Part shown: in pieces, positions 1 to 12,194 of the stretch
Numbering within the stretch: the first letter of the stretch is position 1
Layout: each line of letters begins with the position of its first letter
Source: Sinonovacula constricta
Lineage: Eukaryota; Mollusca; Bivalvia; Cardiida; Solecurtidae
Reading direction: 5' to 3'
Assembly (NCBI GenBank): GCA_007844125.1
Contig: CM017556.1
Span: forward strand, 24,063,277-24,127,276
DNA: 64,000 nucleotides
Position numbers and translations under genes: made by a program
Notes under the pieces: generated by a model
Database searches by the model: none
The model's input: only the letters and a program-made list of their open reading frames with translations
What the model was told of the DNA's origin: nothing

Positions 1-371
1 GTACGCAGATAGACGTATCTTTTCTGTGTCAAACCTACACCGAATACACAGTGACCAATTCCACTACTGCATAGTTGTCCTGACCCACAATGAAACCGTC
101 TCATCCATAAACAACCCCATTCTCGGAAGAGGATGGCTTGATACCTTCCTGATTCTGTTAAAAGCCTGCTATGGGGTTCCCTCAAGAATCAAGACACTGT
201 CATTTCAACGCTATAACGGTTTGCAATGAACTGCACGCTGGCGGATTTCTTGAATGTCCAACGTTTGTCGACTCTCTTAGTAACTAACTGGAACCAACCC
301 GTTATTCTGAACTTGGTGGACGTAACAGGGCTGTCGGGGAAGCTCTGAATACTGAATGGTTAGGGACTGCT
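1..371. other. Left-edge non-coding stretch
   Basis: Nothing beyond short open frames can be supported here. It lies immediately downstream of the minus-strand ORF at 372-938, so it may be that gene's 3' end or an intron. No AATAAA signal is visible on the minus strand before the window edge. Confidence 0.4.
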
Positions 372-938
372 TCAGATGGTACAAACTCTTGTCAGAGCAA
401 ATTCTTGCAGAAGACCTCCGCCAATACCGGTATGGGAAGAAAACCGAAGCTGTCTGATCGACACCATCTCCGCCATTACTTGTTCGTCGCTTGATTTTGG
501 TCTTTGCTTCGGGTCTTCATTTTCTTTGTTGTCTTTCTGGCCTTCCGACAGGACTGGAGACACCCTATTAACCTTAACCCTCCGAGACGTCTTGTTGGCG
601 TCTTTCTTGGCACCTCGCTTGGATGAAGACGTCTTCATTCTCGATAACTCTTTCTTCAGGCCGAACATCTGTTTATCCAGCTTTGCCATCATACAACTTT
701 GCTGCATTTGTAAAGAGTCTACTTCAAGCTTGAATCGATTTTCCGAAGCATTGTTCATACGTTCGGCGAAGTTCACAGCTGTAGGCATATTGTCCGCAAG
801 TGGAATAACAATTGGAGCCAGCATTTTCGATGTCAAGCTAATGTAACGATTACTACAGAAGTGTATTGCAAACTGTTCCCAACGTCTTACTATATGTCCC
901 AAGTTCTGATTGTGACAGAAGTCATAAGTGTGTTCCAT
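372..938 (-). CDS. Unrecognised coiled-coil/basic protein, paralogue of the 10.9-kb gene
   Basis: An open frame of 188 codons; the more likely internal start is the Met at residue 39 (position 824), which is the start nearest the conserved part. The family is not recognised. Residues 57-98 align without gaps to residues 45-86 of the protein at 10,883-11,932: FAER.N...ENRF versus YAER.N...ENRF, then a shared SL, Q, K and EL. This stretch looks helical with heptad-like hydrophobics (MFGLKKEL). A second short block (149-166, SSDEQVM) matches SSEAKIM in the paralogue. Between them is a charged Lys/Arg/Glu/Asp-rich linker. The frame ends soon after the second block, whereas the paralogue has about 120 more residues, so this copy is either truncated or spliced onward; CCG|GTATTG near residue 170 is a possible donor. 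The plus-strand open frame over the same bases is taken as a shadow, because the minus frame carries the conserved residues. Confidence 0.55.
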   Translation of the reverse strand: MEHTYDFCHNQNLGHIVRRWEQFAIHFCSNRYISLTSKMLAPIVIPLADNMPTAVNFAERMNNASENRFKLEVDSLQMQQSCMMAKLDKQMFGLKKELSRMKTSSSKRGAKKDANKTSRRVKVNRVSPVLSEGQKDNKENEDPKQRPKSSDEQVMAEMVSIRQLRFSSHTGIGGGLLQEFALTRVCTI

Positions 939-1423
939 TTATACGTGGAGTTCCATAGTGGGGGGACTACTGTGGGTTTGGTCAGCGATCGACCCCCATC
1001 ACGAATATTGTTTGATTTGTCTCTTTCAGCGGAGTTATGGTCGAGTAAGTACATAGTCAGATAAAGACCCATGCCTGGCTTATCGCCTAGAATATATAAC
1101 ACATGAATGAGTCTACTTAGACAGTTGGAGGTACATAGATCGTCACTTTCTCTAAGTGGGGCCTTGCTGTGATAGCCAGAATGATCCTACCCGTATATCA
1201 TGATCGGTGTTAGGCGTCATCCGATACACCCAGTTGGCCTTTGAACGACTGGAGCGAACAGGTAAAAACAAAAGGGTATTGTCGGTTATTGTCGTAAATT
1301 GTCATGTCGGTGAGATCCAAGTGTGCTGTAAACAGTGGTGTATCATTTGGTTGTTAGAAGGTCAGCGAGAACTCGAGAAACCAGTTAAGTCGCACTATTG
1401 AAATGTATTTCAATGTATTTTAG

Positions 1424-1438
1424 CAATAAAGAAATAAA
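1424..1438 (+). promoter_or_regulatory. Tandem AATAAA polyadenylation signals
   Basis: Two AATAAA hexamers lie close together just after a GC-richer stretch at 1,100-1,400. They could end a plus-strand transcript, but no convincing plus-strand gene is seen upstream. Confidence 0.25.
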
Positions 1439-2644
1439 TATCAATTGATTTTCATTAAAAGAATATGTGCACATTGAGAATAAAGCATGTATAACATTGT
1501 AAATGTTAGGTAACCGCTTCTTTTTGTTTTGTAAAATTTTTTGCTGCGCCTTTTTATCATGTGTAAGTATTCTTTCATTTCTTAGCTTTTTCTACAGTCT
1601 TCTTGTATTCTTCTTCGCCGGATCTATATTTTCCATTTGTTTCTTCATCCTTTTCTTTGTCGCCTTTTTTTTCTTCGTTATTCTTTAACACTCCTTTTAT
1701 AAAGTTTGTTTTAAACACATATCCGACAGTTTCGATAGTTTTTCTCTGATTAAATCAAACAAATTTCTGTTCTCTGAAAAGATCTCGTGACATGCTATTT
1801 ATTGGTGCCCTACATCCATGTGAAAATCTAAGAACAACACCAAATTTGTCATTAAAAAAAATCCTATCTGAGCCAAGCTGCAGGGTTAGCTTTTTTTAAA
1901 CTAAGAAAACCACGTGACCACTTACGTGGATTAATTAATTGGCATTTAATGCGATATATTTAATGATTTGTACTGTTTTAAAATTAAGGCAATGTTTCCA
2001 ACAGCATTAACTTAATCTTAAGTATTAGCTTTGAAGCTATAATGCAAAATCCTTCAGAACCGGGGTAACATGTCGGTACATGTCTTGGCTAAACATAACG
2101 CTTTATTTTCGCAGATAAGGTCACAATGAATGGAAACTTCTTTTTGTGATACATGTATATTAAAACGAATTGCCTCCGATAGGGACAATCCTTATATTTA
2201 CTATGTAGGAAATACCGATTGACACAATTAAGCTTTGTTCATCCGGTTGTGCTGCAACGAGTCAAACTGATACTCCTCGGGTAACCCCGTCTTCATTTAG
2301 TCATTATTTCAAAATAACAAAACCGCCAACGTGAACAAAACAACAACAATACTCCCTATTATCACGAAAAGCAAAAATGTACTTCGTGGGAGTTTGGGTG
2401 GGGGTCGGGGTGGTAATTTTTCCAGCATGGGACTGGTGCTGTAAACTGTATGTTAGTAAATATCATGCGTGTCATGTGGCGTAATGGTATGGCACAGTCC
2501 AGAAAACTAGCGTTGGTACATTGTTGCTTGTTGTGGTGAAGACTAGATTTTTTCATGGCAAGTATGATACAAAACTGCACTTAGTAGTACCCGACTGGTT
2601 GGGGAAAATATGGAAAAATACGGGATACAAATTTGCGTTACAGT

Positions 2645-2765
2645 TAATAGACCATTTCAAACATCCAGTGCGCATGCGCCGATTTATATCTCGCGCTACG
2701 AGACTTGACCCGTTTTCTTTCGATTGTCAAAACTGGGGGCTCTTGCGCAAAGTGTTTCATCATTA
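2645..2765 (+). promoter_or_regulatory. CpG-rich promoter-like element, left copy
   Basis: This is a CpG-dense island in an otherwise AT-rich region. It contains a perfect palindrome GCGCATGCGC (2,670-2,679), which matches the vertebrate NRF-1 site, and TCTCGCG. It shares AATAGACCATTTCAAAC at one end and AAAACTGGGGGCTCTT at the other with the inverted copy at 4,805-4,950. No gene is anchored to it. It may be a promoter, the terminal repeat of a transposon, or both. Confidence 0.4.
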
Positions 2766-4365
2766 GAGTGTGTCTTTACACTTCATTTGTGTTCGAACTT
2801 TCTTAGAAAACAAGTTGGGTTTTTTTTAGGTTTGCACATATTAGCGCCAATTAACGGCTGTTAACAACATTGTTCACGCACTTATAACATGGAGTCGCTA
2901 TTACATCACTTTGATTTTATTTTCTTCGAGGTTGTAAAAAATAAATGCGGTGTTATTTCTTTCTGGCGCGGAGGGCTCTCTGGCTAACATTGCAACAACA
3001 AAGAAAATTCTGGGAAACAATCGACGGTCACTATTATTTGAAGTCGCCGAAAAGAAATATTTTTGTGTCAAATTGACCGACCCATTATTTCACAATACTG
3101 TGTAACATGATATCGATCGATAATTGTCTTCAAGCTGCCATTTAGAAGATAGAGAGGGTGTGAACGTTGGGTACTGTTGAGAGATTAAAAATGATAAGTA
3201 CACGTGAACGGCGTGTGCTATGAAAAAATATGCAACGTTATTGACGATTTACCTTCGCGGTATAAATATAAGTTCTTAAAGAGTGAGAGTGGAGGGGGGA
3301 AACTTTACTATGTAGTAATATTTCAGACTGCGCATGTTTTTACTTATATAAATATCCTTACAAACTTCTTTAGTCCATTGAATGATCATAAGCATTTTTA
3401 TAAAGCAATTATTTATATTTAAGGTATGGATTAACTACAAAAGAATAGGCGAGCTATTGAAATAATACCTTTGCAATAAACACGAGATGAAAATATACAT
3501 TAGATTGTGTTCCTTGAAATCCCAACATCCACGTTTCCTCTTCCTTAACGAAAAAATAGTGGGATTGGGAAAGAGTGCACCATTGTGGGTACTGCTAAAT
3601 ATAGCGTTAGGTCCTTTTATGAGCCAAAAAAGATATTGTAGACCTTAGTGTTTGTCCTTTTTGTTGTCCTCGCGTAAGTCAATGCATATTGGTCTGTAAA
3701 TGGTGAAGGTCATAAACCACACGACTGCCATATGGTGACAGTTTCAAACACAGCTGCATAGCGGATGCATGTGTTAATTCTTGCGAAGGGGAAAAGACGC
3801 CAAAACATGGTCACACTTCCTGTCCACTAGACAAACAAGGTGTCATAAAACTGCCAATTAGCTTAATTAGTTGGGGTGTCCGCTCATGTCATAAAATTAG
3901 GGATTCAATTAGAGTAGAACTTTATGATGGTATGAAAGGGACCCACGCCCATAGAGAAACATACCCGGTAATATGAATTTACAAAACGATATTTTAAATT
4001 AATACATTTCTATCTTTAAATGGGTACAAAAATTAAGTACCCGGTAGGGCCCACTTTAGACCACATTTTGGCATAGAACATTCAAGCCATGAATGGGAAT
4101 ATAAGACGTAGCCAGGCGTGTAGACTCTCATTCATATAATTGCAAATCAAGTAAAGTCAAAAGTTGTATGCAGATTTTGAATCGCAGTCCACGAATTCCT
4201 ATTTATCATTTATACGTAATAGCGCATTATGTGACCGATGCATTAAGAAATAGGGATTTTGACACCGTTTTCCAAATTTACAACATTGTTCATTATAAGA
4301 TATATAACAACTAAGATTAGAAGCATAAGAAAATTTGCTTGACAAAGATCCATACCCCTGTAACT

Positions 4366-4585
4366 AAAGTAATGATGATGCAAATGACGGTGATGCTGCT
4401 GCTGCTACTGCTGATAATGATGACGGTGATACCGATGCTGTTTATGATTATTATGTAAATGGTAAAAACGGTTACGGTGATGCCCATGACGATTACGATG
4501 TAGATCGTGATGGCGGTGATGCTGCTGCTGATGATTAAAGGTGATTATACAGGTAATATGGGATCATGATGATGATCATGTGTGG
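4366..4585. repeat. GAT/GCT-rich trinucleotide cluster
   Basis: An imperfect triplet-repeat region built of GAT, GCT, GGT and GAC units (for example GCTGCTGCTGCT). It is interrupted by stops in every frame examined, so it is not treated as coding. Confidence 0.6.
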
Positions 4586-4802
4586 CCAGATAAATTTAAT
4601 GGCGGTAATGATTATAATTTCTTTAATATTTAACATGTAAATGGACGTGATATAAGTTCGTTTTTATTACGGTTGTTTTATTTAACTTTCAATTGATGAT
4701 TGTATACGTGCACTATTTGGCAACTTATGGTTATTCAGACGTTGAACTTTTGTCAATTTCATGATTTTCAGCACTGTATTACGTCCAATTAGATAATACA
4801 AA

Positions 4803-4952
4803 ATCCGGAAGTGAAGAGCCCCCAGTTTTGCAAAACAGGTCGAGTCTCGCGAGATTTTCTCACAAAGCGTCTACTTGATCAGCGGAATAGGATTGGCCAG
4901 ACGCTTGGTTTGAAATGGTCTATTTGCTGTTTTGTCAACTGTAAAATTTAAA
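4803..4952 (-). promoter_or_regulatory. CpG-rich promoter-like element, right inverted copy
   Basis: This is the reverse-orientation relative of the element at 2,645-2,765, sharing both 16-17-base end blocks and the CGAGACT.GACC.GTTTT core. It carries TCTCGCGAGA (4,845-4,854) and CCGGAAGTG (4,805-4,813), which match the palindromic CpG-promoter motif and the ETS/GABP site of vertebrate promoters. No adjacent gene is identified. Confidence 0.4.
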
Positions 4953-5267
4953 CGAAAGGTTCCGTTAATGTTAGAAAGTTGAACGAGTTGTACCGGAGTG
5001 GGGCTTTTCCTGACTCGATCTGCAAAATTCCACAGACGTGGATTCTTTATACCAATCTATAACGAGATGTACTGAAGTAATAAAGTATAAAGTGAATATT
5101 GAAAAGTTTGTTTACATTCAAACATAGTGTCCGACATTGTGCCTTTAATATCTACTAAATTCTCAACATGCTGTTTTAGGGAATAAAAACTGACCGTAAA
5201 TAGTCTTACTTTCTTACTTTACAAAATATGTTTTTTATCTTAATTCAATATATATTGCTCCCCCACC

Positions 5268-8200
5268 CCACCTTATAGTTATCTGTCCCCGTCATGGCTA
5301 TCTGTCCAACCCACCGTCATGGTTGTATGCCCCACACACACCTAATAGTTATCTGTCCCCCTCATGGCTATCTGTCCAACTCACCCTCATGGTTGTATGC
5401 CCCCCACACACCTTATAGTTATCTGTCCCACTCATAGCTATCTGTCCAACCCACCCTCATGGTTGTCTGCCCCCATACACCTAATAGTTATCTGTCCCCC
5501 TCATGGCTATCTGTCTAACCACCCTAATGGTTGTCTGCCCCCACACACCTAATAGTTATCTGTCCCCCTCATAGCTATCTGTCTAACCACCCTAATGGTT
5601 GTCTGCCCCCATACACCTAATAGTTATCTGTCCCCCTCATGGCTATCTGTCTAACCACCCTAATGGTTGTCTGCCCCCATACACCTAATAGTTATCTGTC
5701 CCCCTCATGGCTATCTGTCTAACCACCGTCATGGTTGTATGCCCCCCACACACCTTATAGTTATCTGTCCGCCTCATGGCTATCTGTCTAACCACCCTCA
5801 TGGTTGTCTGCCCCCATACACCTAATAGTTATCTGTCCCCCTCATGGCTATCTGTCTAACCACCCCAATGGTTGTCTGCCCCCATACACCTAATAGTTAT
5901 CTGTCCCCCTCATGGCTATCTGTCTAACCACCCTAATGGTTGTCTGCCCCCATACACCTAATAGTTATCTGTCCCCCTCATGGCTATCTGTCTAACCACC
6001 CTAATGGTTGTCTGCCCCCCACACACCTTATAGTTATCTGTCCCCCCCACCCCCATAGCTATCTGTCCAACCCACTCTCATGGTTGTCTGCCCCCCACAC
6101 ACCTAATAGTTATCTGTCCCCCTCATTGCTATCTGTCCAACCCACCGTCATGGTTGTCTGCTCCCCACACACCTAATAGTTATCTGTCCCCCTCATGGCT
6201 ATCTGTCCAACCCACCCTCATGGTTGTCTGCCCCCCACACACCTAATAGTTATCTGTCCCCCTCATGGCTATCTGTCCAACCCACCCTCATGGTTGTCTG
6301 CCCTCACACACCTAATAGTTATCTGTCCCCCTCATGGCTATCTGTCCAACCCACCCTCATGGTTGTCTGCCCCCACACACCTAATAGTTATCTGTCCCCC
6401 TCATGGCTATATGTCCAACCCACCCTCATGGTTGTCTGCCCCTACACACCTAATAGTTATCTGTCCCCCTCATGGCTATCTGTCCAACCCACTCTCATGG
6501 TTGTCTGCCTCCCACACACCTTATAGTTATCTGTCCCCCTCATAGCTATCTGTCCAACCCACCCTCATGGTCGTCTGCCCCCACACACCTAATAGTTATC
6601 TGTCCCCCTCATAGCTATCTGTCCAACCCACTCTCATGGTTGTCTGCCCCACACACACCTAATAGTTATCTGTCCCCCTCTCGACTATCTGTCCAACCCA
6701 CCCTCATGGTTGTCTGCCCTCACACACCTAATAGTTATCTGTCCCCCTCATGGCTATCTGTCCAACCACCCTCATGGCTGTCTGCCCCCCACACACCTTA
6801 TAGTTATATGTCTCCCTCATGGTTATCTGTCCAACCACCCTCATGGTTGTCTGCCCCACACACACCTTATAGTTATCTGTCCCCCTCATAGCTATCTGTC
6901 CAACCCACCGTCATGGTTGTCTGCCCCCACACACCTAATAGTTATCTGTCCCCCTCATGGCTATCTGCCCAACCACCCTCATGGTTGTCTGCCCCCACAC
7001 ACCTAATAGTTATCTGTCCCCCTCATGGCTATCTGTCCAGCCACCCTCATGGTTGTCTGCCCCCACACACCTTATAGTTATCTGTCCCCCTCATAGCTAT
7101 CTGTCCAACCCACCGTCATGGTTGTCTGCCCCTACACACCTAATAGTTATCTGTCCCCCTCATGGCTATCTGTCCAACCCACCCTCATGGTTGTCTGCCC
7201 TCACACACCTAATAGTTATCTGTCCCCCTCATGGCTATCTGTCCAACCCACCCTCATGGTTGTCTGCCCCCACACACCTAATAGTTATCTGTCCCCCTCA
7301 TGGCTATATGTCCAACCCACCCTCATGGTTGTCTGCCCCTACACACCTAATAGTTATCTGTCCCCCTCATGGCTATCTGTCCAACCCACTCTCATGGTTG
7401 TCTGCCTCCCACACACCTTATAGTTATCTGTCCCCCTCATAGCTATCTGTCCAACCCACCCTCATGGTCGTCTGCCCCCACACACCTAATAGTTATCTGT
7501 CCCCCTCATAGCTATCTGTCCAACCCACTCTCATGGTTGTCTGCCCCACACACACCTAATAGTTATCTGTCCCCCTCTCGACTATCTGTCCAACCCACCC
7601 TCATGGTTGTCTGCCCTCACACACCTAATAGTTATCTGTCCCCCTCATGGCTATCTGTCCAACCACCCTCATGGCTGTCTGCCCCCCACACACCTTATAG
7701 TTATATGTCTCCCTCATGGTTATCTGTCCAACCACCCTCATGGTTGTCTGCCCCACACACACCTTATAGTTATCTGTCCCCCTCATAGCTATCTGTCCAA
7801 CCCACCGTCATGGTTGTCTGCCCCCACACACCTAATAGTTATCTGTCCCCCTCATGGCTATCTGCCCAACCACCCTCATGGTTGTCTGCCCCCACACACC
7901 TAATAGTTATCTGTCCCCCTCATGGCTATCTGTCCAGCCACCCTCATGGTTGTCTGCCCCCACACACCTTATAGTTATCTGTCCCCCTCATAGCTATCTG
8001 TCCAACCCACCGTCATGGTTGTCTGCCCCTACACACCTAATAGTTATCTGTCCCCCTCATAGCTATCTGTCCAACCCACCGTCATGGTTGTCTGCCCCCA
8101 CACACCTAATAGTTATCTGCCCCCCTCATGGCTATATGTCCAACCACCGTCATGGTTGTCTGCCCCCACACACCTAATAGTTATCTGTCCCCCTCATGAC

Positions 8201-8470
8201 TATCTGTCCAACCCACCGTCATGGTTGTCTGCTCCCCACACACCTAATAGTTATCTGTCCCACTCATGGCTATCTGTCCAACCCACCCTCATGGTTGTCT
8301 GCCCCCACACACCTAATAGTTATCTGTCCCCCTCATGGCTATCTGTCCAACCACCCTCATGGTTGTCTACCCCCACTTACCTAATAGTTATCTGTGCCCC
8401 TCATGGCTATTTGTCCAACGCACCCTCATGGTTGTCTGCCCCCACCCCCTCCCTAGTTATATAGTTATCT
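5268..8470. repeat. 69-bp satellite array (about 46 units)
   Basis: Head-to-tail units of about 69 bp (some 68) built from two half-motifs, CTCATGGCTATCTGTCC and CTCATGGTTGTCTGCCC, separated by ACACACCTAATAGTTATC. Spacing was read directly: successive ACCTAATAG words fall at 6,241, 6,310, 6,379 and 6,448. Because 69 is a multiple of three, stop-free stretches arise in several frames and give His/Pro/Ser-rich pseudo-proteins; these are by-products of the repeat and not genes. One strand is strongly C-rich. The edges are degenerate (5,268-5,600 and 8,390-8,620), while the centre is homogeneous. Confidence 0.95.
6200..8097. repeat. 897-bp higher-order duplication within the 69-bp satellite
   Basis: Frames open at 6,472-6,891 and 7,369-7,788 have identical translations, as do 6,710-7,006 and 7,607-7,903. 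Both pairs are offset by exactly 897 bp, which is 13 x 69. Variant bases such as CTCTCGACTATC recur at the same offset. This indicates a recent duplication of a 13-unit block by unequal exchange. The outer limits given are approximate. Confidence 0.85.
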
Positions 8471-9169
8471 CTACCCTCCACCATGGTTATCTGTCCACAC
8501 GCACACACTCATGGCTGTCTGTCCCGCTAATGGCCATTTGCCACACCCAACTGATGGTCATCTGCCCCCAGCTCAAGGTTGTCTGTCCCCCACCCCACAT
8601 ACACACACTTATTTTTGTCCCCCACCCCTTCCAGTCCTTATTTTATCGTTTGCGTTGTATTACATATATTCATATTATAAAAATATATTTAGACTAAAAG
8701 AATCCGAGTATACCGACGTAAACAATGTTCCTTGCAGTTATAGTCGTAACAGACAGCAAGGAAGAAAGCAAAATAGCAAAAAAATCGATTTCTTACCAGA
8801 GTTACTGTTCTTTACTTTCACAATCATATTAATGTTATAAAGAGCGCATTTAGTTCCCATACAAGTAATATCGAACTCTGTCAAAATATGCCATGTCAGT
8901 GTTTTCTGTAACATCATACTTCAGTTGGCTTTGTGAGCATCACTTTGTACGATCTGAGTCTGAACGTTATGTGTGGATTGTCTTTAGCCAGTGACAGTTT
9001 TTAATTTTTATGTAAACTGAGTTATGTCAAGAATATGCAAACTCTGCTTAATTAACTTACAGTCTCTTTCATGTTCATAGATATATCACCTGGCTGTGGT
9101 CTGGACACAGATAATATGACACGTGTCCATAAAGCTATAGGCAACTGAGTCTTGCTTCACATGCCTTTT

Positions 9170-9375
9170 CCTCCCCGGTTTACTTTTCACCTTTCAAGGC
9201 GTTGGTTCGAATCCTTGTCGGGGCGACGGATCTAATTTGAGAAGGTTTTTCAGCTGTCATTTCCATTGTCGACCGTCCTACACAGACATTTATCTGAGTT
9301 CTTCCTCCACAAAACAGCCCGACGCTGTTGTAACTAGCTTAATTGCGTCGATTTGATGTATTATTAAAACAGAAT
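9170..9375 (+). mobile_element. tRNA-derived SINE (family C)
   Basis: A pol III B-box-like word GGTTCGAATCC lies near 9,206. A body follows that matches the element at 58,955-59,175: ACAGACATTT.TCTG.GTT, CTTCCTCC, then GATGTATT.TTAA at the end. The A box is degraded. Confidence 0.6.
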
Positions 9376-10882
9376 CAAAACATGTGTTTCAAATATGATG
9401 TCGATATCAAACAAATCATTGTACTGTTTCATGATGCATTAACATGCGGGATGTAGTCAAACAGGGTCAGATAATTTACTAGTTTGCTTATTTTGGCGAA
9501 CAATCGACAAAATAATATTTTGATGAAATCATATCGAGATAAAAACATGTAATCAGCTGTAATCAATTAGTCAAATCTTATATTTGATGATTATAAGTTA
9601 TCTGTGTTCAAAAGAAAAATAAGTTACGTATTTAAAATCAAATGTTCTCTTTGAATTAATAAAAAAGTTCTTATGTGCTGAAGCAAAATAAAGGAAAATA
9701 AAAAGTCTTAAACATTTCGTGAATTAAATTGTTGCTTTTATCAGGCATAAAAAGACATGCACATGTTATTTTTCTGATATATTAGGTTTTTCTTAATATC
9801 AGTCATTTTTCGTATAATATTTTGTCTGTAAGATTTCGTTGCAGATAATAGATAATTTAAGAACACTTCTGTGTGCTAAAAAGTTAAACTTAAATACCAG
9901 AATCAAGTTCATCAATTATATCTGTATATCATACTCCAACTGTTTGAAATAAACGACTTTATTTATTTTGGGTGTAAAATCTATCCAAATACGCACCTAC
10001 ACAAAGTCACAATGCAATCATTAGTATTGTCAACATCAATCACAATCGCCCATTGTTTAAAATATGGGTTCAACGTATAATTCGACAACAGCAATATGGC
10101 AACAATGAACCTAAATATAGTCCGAATAACAGAATGTCAATAAAATAACGTCGGCACGCACATGTATACATATCGTGCACTTTTCTCTGCTTACAGCCAT
10201 AAATGGCATTTTTTATTTCCAAAAAGCGCCAAGTTTATATTACATCTATTCAAACAAATATCTGTAAATGACTTAAATCTGGGTCAGAGGTCTTAAAGCG
10301 CTGATTGAATTTCTTCGGTATGTCGTCCAGGTTAGTGAAAAGTCATTTAAGGTAACACAACCCGCGCTTATCATACCACAGTAATGTAACTAGTCTAGTG
10401 CTAATTGCCTATAATGTTTCATACAAAGGTCTTTATGTGACACAGACACAGGGAAACGTGATTGTCTGGTACTAACATGCCTTTAAATAGAAAGAGACTT
10501 CATTATTAAGTAGCAGTGTGTGCTTAAATGGTATATGAAACTGTCAGAATTAAACGACTAACCTAAAAACAGCCACAGAAGAAACAAGTTTCAGTAACGT
10601 GTTGGAGGTCTAAAAGTAGAAATTAAGAGTGATTTTTGTGGTGGTTGTTACTTGTTAACTATATTTTACAGTGACAGACAACTAAAGAATGTTTGCTGAG
10701 CTGAAAAGGTAAATGGCTGCTATATTGTTCAATTTTAAGTGTGAATTCGATGCATTGTTAAAGTTTACATTTTAACAGTTTATCGCGGTGCCAATATAAA
10801 GTACGGTATTATCAAAATTTCTGTGTTTTAACAATGTCGCCAAATGTTGGTACTGTAACTGCTGGAGAAACTAATTGGTAAC
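9376..10882. other. AT-rich intergenic DNA upstream of the single-exon gene
   Basis: No coding region is supported. The last few hundred bases must contain the promoter and 5' leader of the gene starting at 10,883, but no clear TATA box or initiator could be chosen. Confidence 0.4.
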
Positions 10883-11932
10883 ATGACGGACGAGTCTTGG
10901 GACCAGGAAGACAGGTATACGATAGGCTTTACAGAGAATCAGTACCATTCGTCGGCAACCGCCAGTCCTACGCCAGCTGAAAGCGTCCTCGGCTATACGT
11001 CGCCGGCCCTTGACTACGCGGAACGGTCAAACAAAGGTGTCGAGAACAGGTTTGTGGGCCAGAGTAACAGTCTCGAGCGACAGCGCTGCAAATCAGTCCA
11101 CAAGATACAATTTGATATACTGAATCTGGTCTTTGAACTAACAGAAAGGCGTAAATCTGCCACTCCATTCTTTGGCAGACCGTTCGATATCAAGCGCACT
11201 GACTCGAGATCTTCTACCAGTTCATGTGACAGTTTAAAGTCATCGTCGTCATTACCGTTAATTGAGGTCCAGCAGTTACCGCCACTAAGGAAGTCAAGCA
11301 TCTCATTGCCTAGTCTTACACAGGATACATTCAAATACGTTCACAAACCTATTAACAAACCAATGAAAGAACCGGCACAACAAGAAGCAAGGAAAACGAA
11401 CAAGGAGGGTGAACATACTGCAAAGAAAGGACATGAAAACAAGATCGGCAAGAATAACGATCTTAAAAAGAAACCACAAGAACCAAGGACAGGTCAAACA
11501 AAATCAGATAATTCCTCAGAAGCAAAGATAATGAAAGTTGTACGTGAAGTGCGTAACAGATATTTAGAAGAACAATCAAAAAGGTTACAAGAGCACCAAG
11601 AAACAGCAAACCTACAAACTTCTGTGCAAAAGGAGCCGAAATACAAAAAATGGATTGACAAGACCAACAGTTTTCTACAAAAGCGTCGTGAGATCGTGAA
11701 GAAAGGGCCTACTATGGGAGTCTATAGAGGACGGTATCACACCCCGAACTTCAGTGGCAAAAAGTCAAATTTAAAGCTTTCGTATTGTCAAAGTTCGTAC
11801 TCGGAGCGAGCGGAGAAGGATCGAATCGATAAAATCCGGCGACGTCATGTTATGCAAACAAAAATGGGACCGTTAGACTTTAATATCCTACGACGTCAGT
11901 TGACGACCGGACGCAGTAGCGCTTTGGTCTAG
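10883..11932 (+). CDS. Unrecognised basic 349-residue protein, single exon
   Basis: An intronless frame of 349 codons, the longest non-repetitive ORF in the window, with a GC level above its surroundings. No known domain is recognised. The N-terminal third is Ser/Thr-rich. Residues 45-86 (YAER.N...ENRF through FELTERRKS) match the ORF at 372-938 and look helical. Residues 95-150 are Ser-rich (SSTSSCDS, SSSSLP). Residues 155-210 are very Lys-rich and probably disordered. Residues 211-245 form a charged helix that matches the second conserved block of the paralogue. The C-terminal 100 residues are Arg/Lys-rich (KWIDKTNSFLQKRREIV; DKIRRRHVMQTKMGPLDF). There is no signal peptide or membrane segment. 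The composition suggests a nuclear, cytoskeletal or nucleic-acid-associated protein, but this is only inference. The ATG follows TAAC and is the first Met of the frame. Confidence 0.8.
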   Translation: MTDESWDQEDRYTIGFTENQYHSSATASPTPAESVLGYTSPALDYAERSNKGVENRFVGQSNSLERQRCKSVHKIQFDILNLVFELTERRKSATPFFGRPFDIKRTDSRSSTSSCDSLKSSSSLPLIEVQQLPPLRKSSISLPSLTQDTFKYVHKPINKPMKEPAQQEARKTNKEGEHTAKKGHENKIGKNNDLKKKPQEPRTGQTKSDNSSEAKIMKVVREVRNRYLEEQSKRLQEHQETANLQTSVQKEPKYKKWIDKTNSFLQKRREIVKKGPTMGVYRGRYHTPNFSGKKSNLKLSYCQSSYSERAEKDRIDKIRRRHVMQTKMGPLDFNILRRQLTTGRSSALV

Positions 11933-12194
11933 TGATCTAACGACACGTGCATAGTCTGTGTAACGGACTCCAGTCTTACGTGGAATTGTTAACCATGGAA
12001 TCGCACTTTAATTTTCATCTGCTCTACCACTTTATCATGCCAAATTTCTAGGTGTTGAACAATTTGCAGTGAAGATTCTTTCTTAAAAAACAAGTTTGTT
12101 CATAGTGTAATAAATTTACGAAAAATAGAACAACAGAGCTTATGTCGGAGGATTATGATGGTAAAGCTGTAAACCAGAATTTACCCTTGTTTAT

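Noticed and set aside
376..846. Plus-strand ORF of 156 codons
   Set aside because: It overlaps the minus-strand frame that carries the residues conserved with the 10.9-kb gene; its own translation has no recognisable motif.
5364..8840. Many overlapping plus-strand ORFs encoding His/Pro/Ser-rich repeats (up to 161 codons)
   Set aside because: They are a direct consequence of the 69-bp satellite (multiple of three). Several frames are open over the same bases, and there is no start context, splice structure or conserved non-repeat part.
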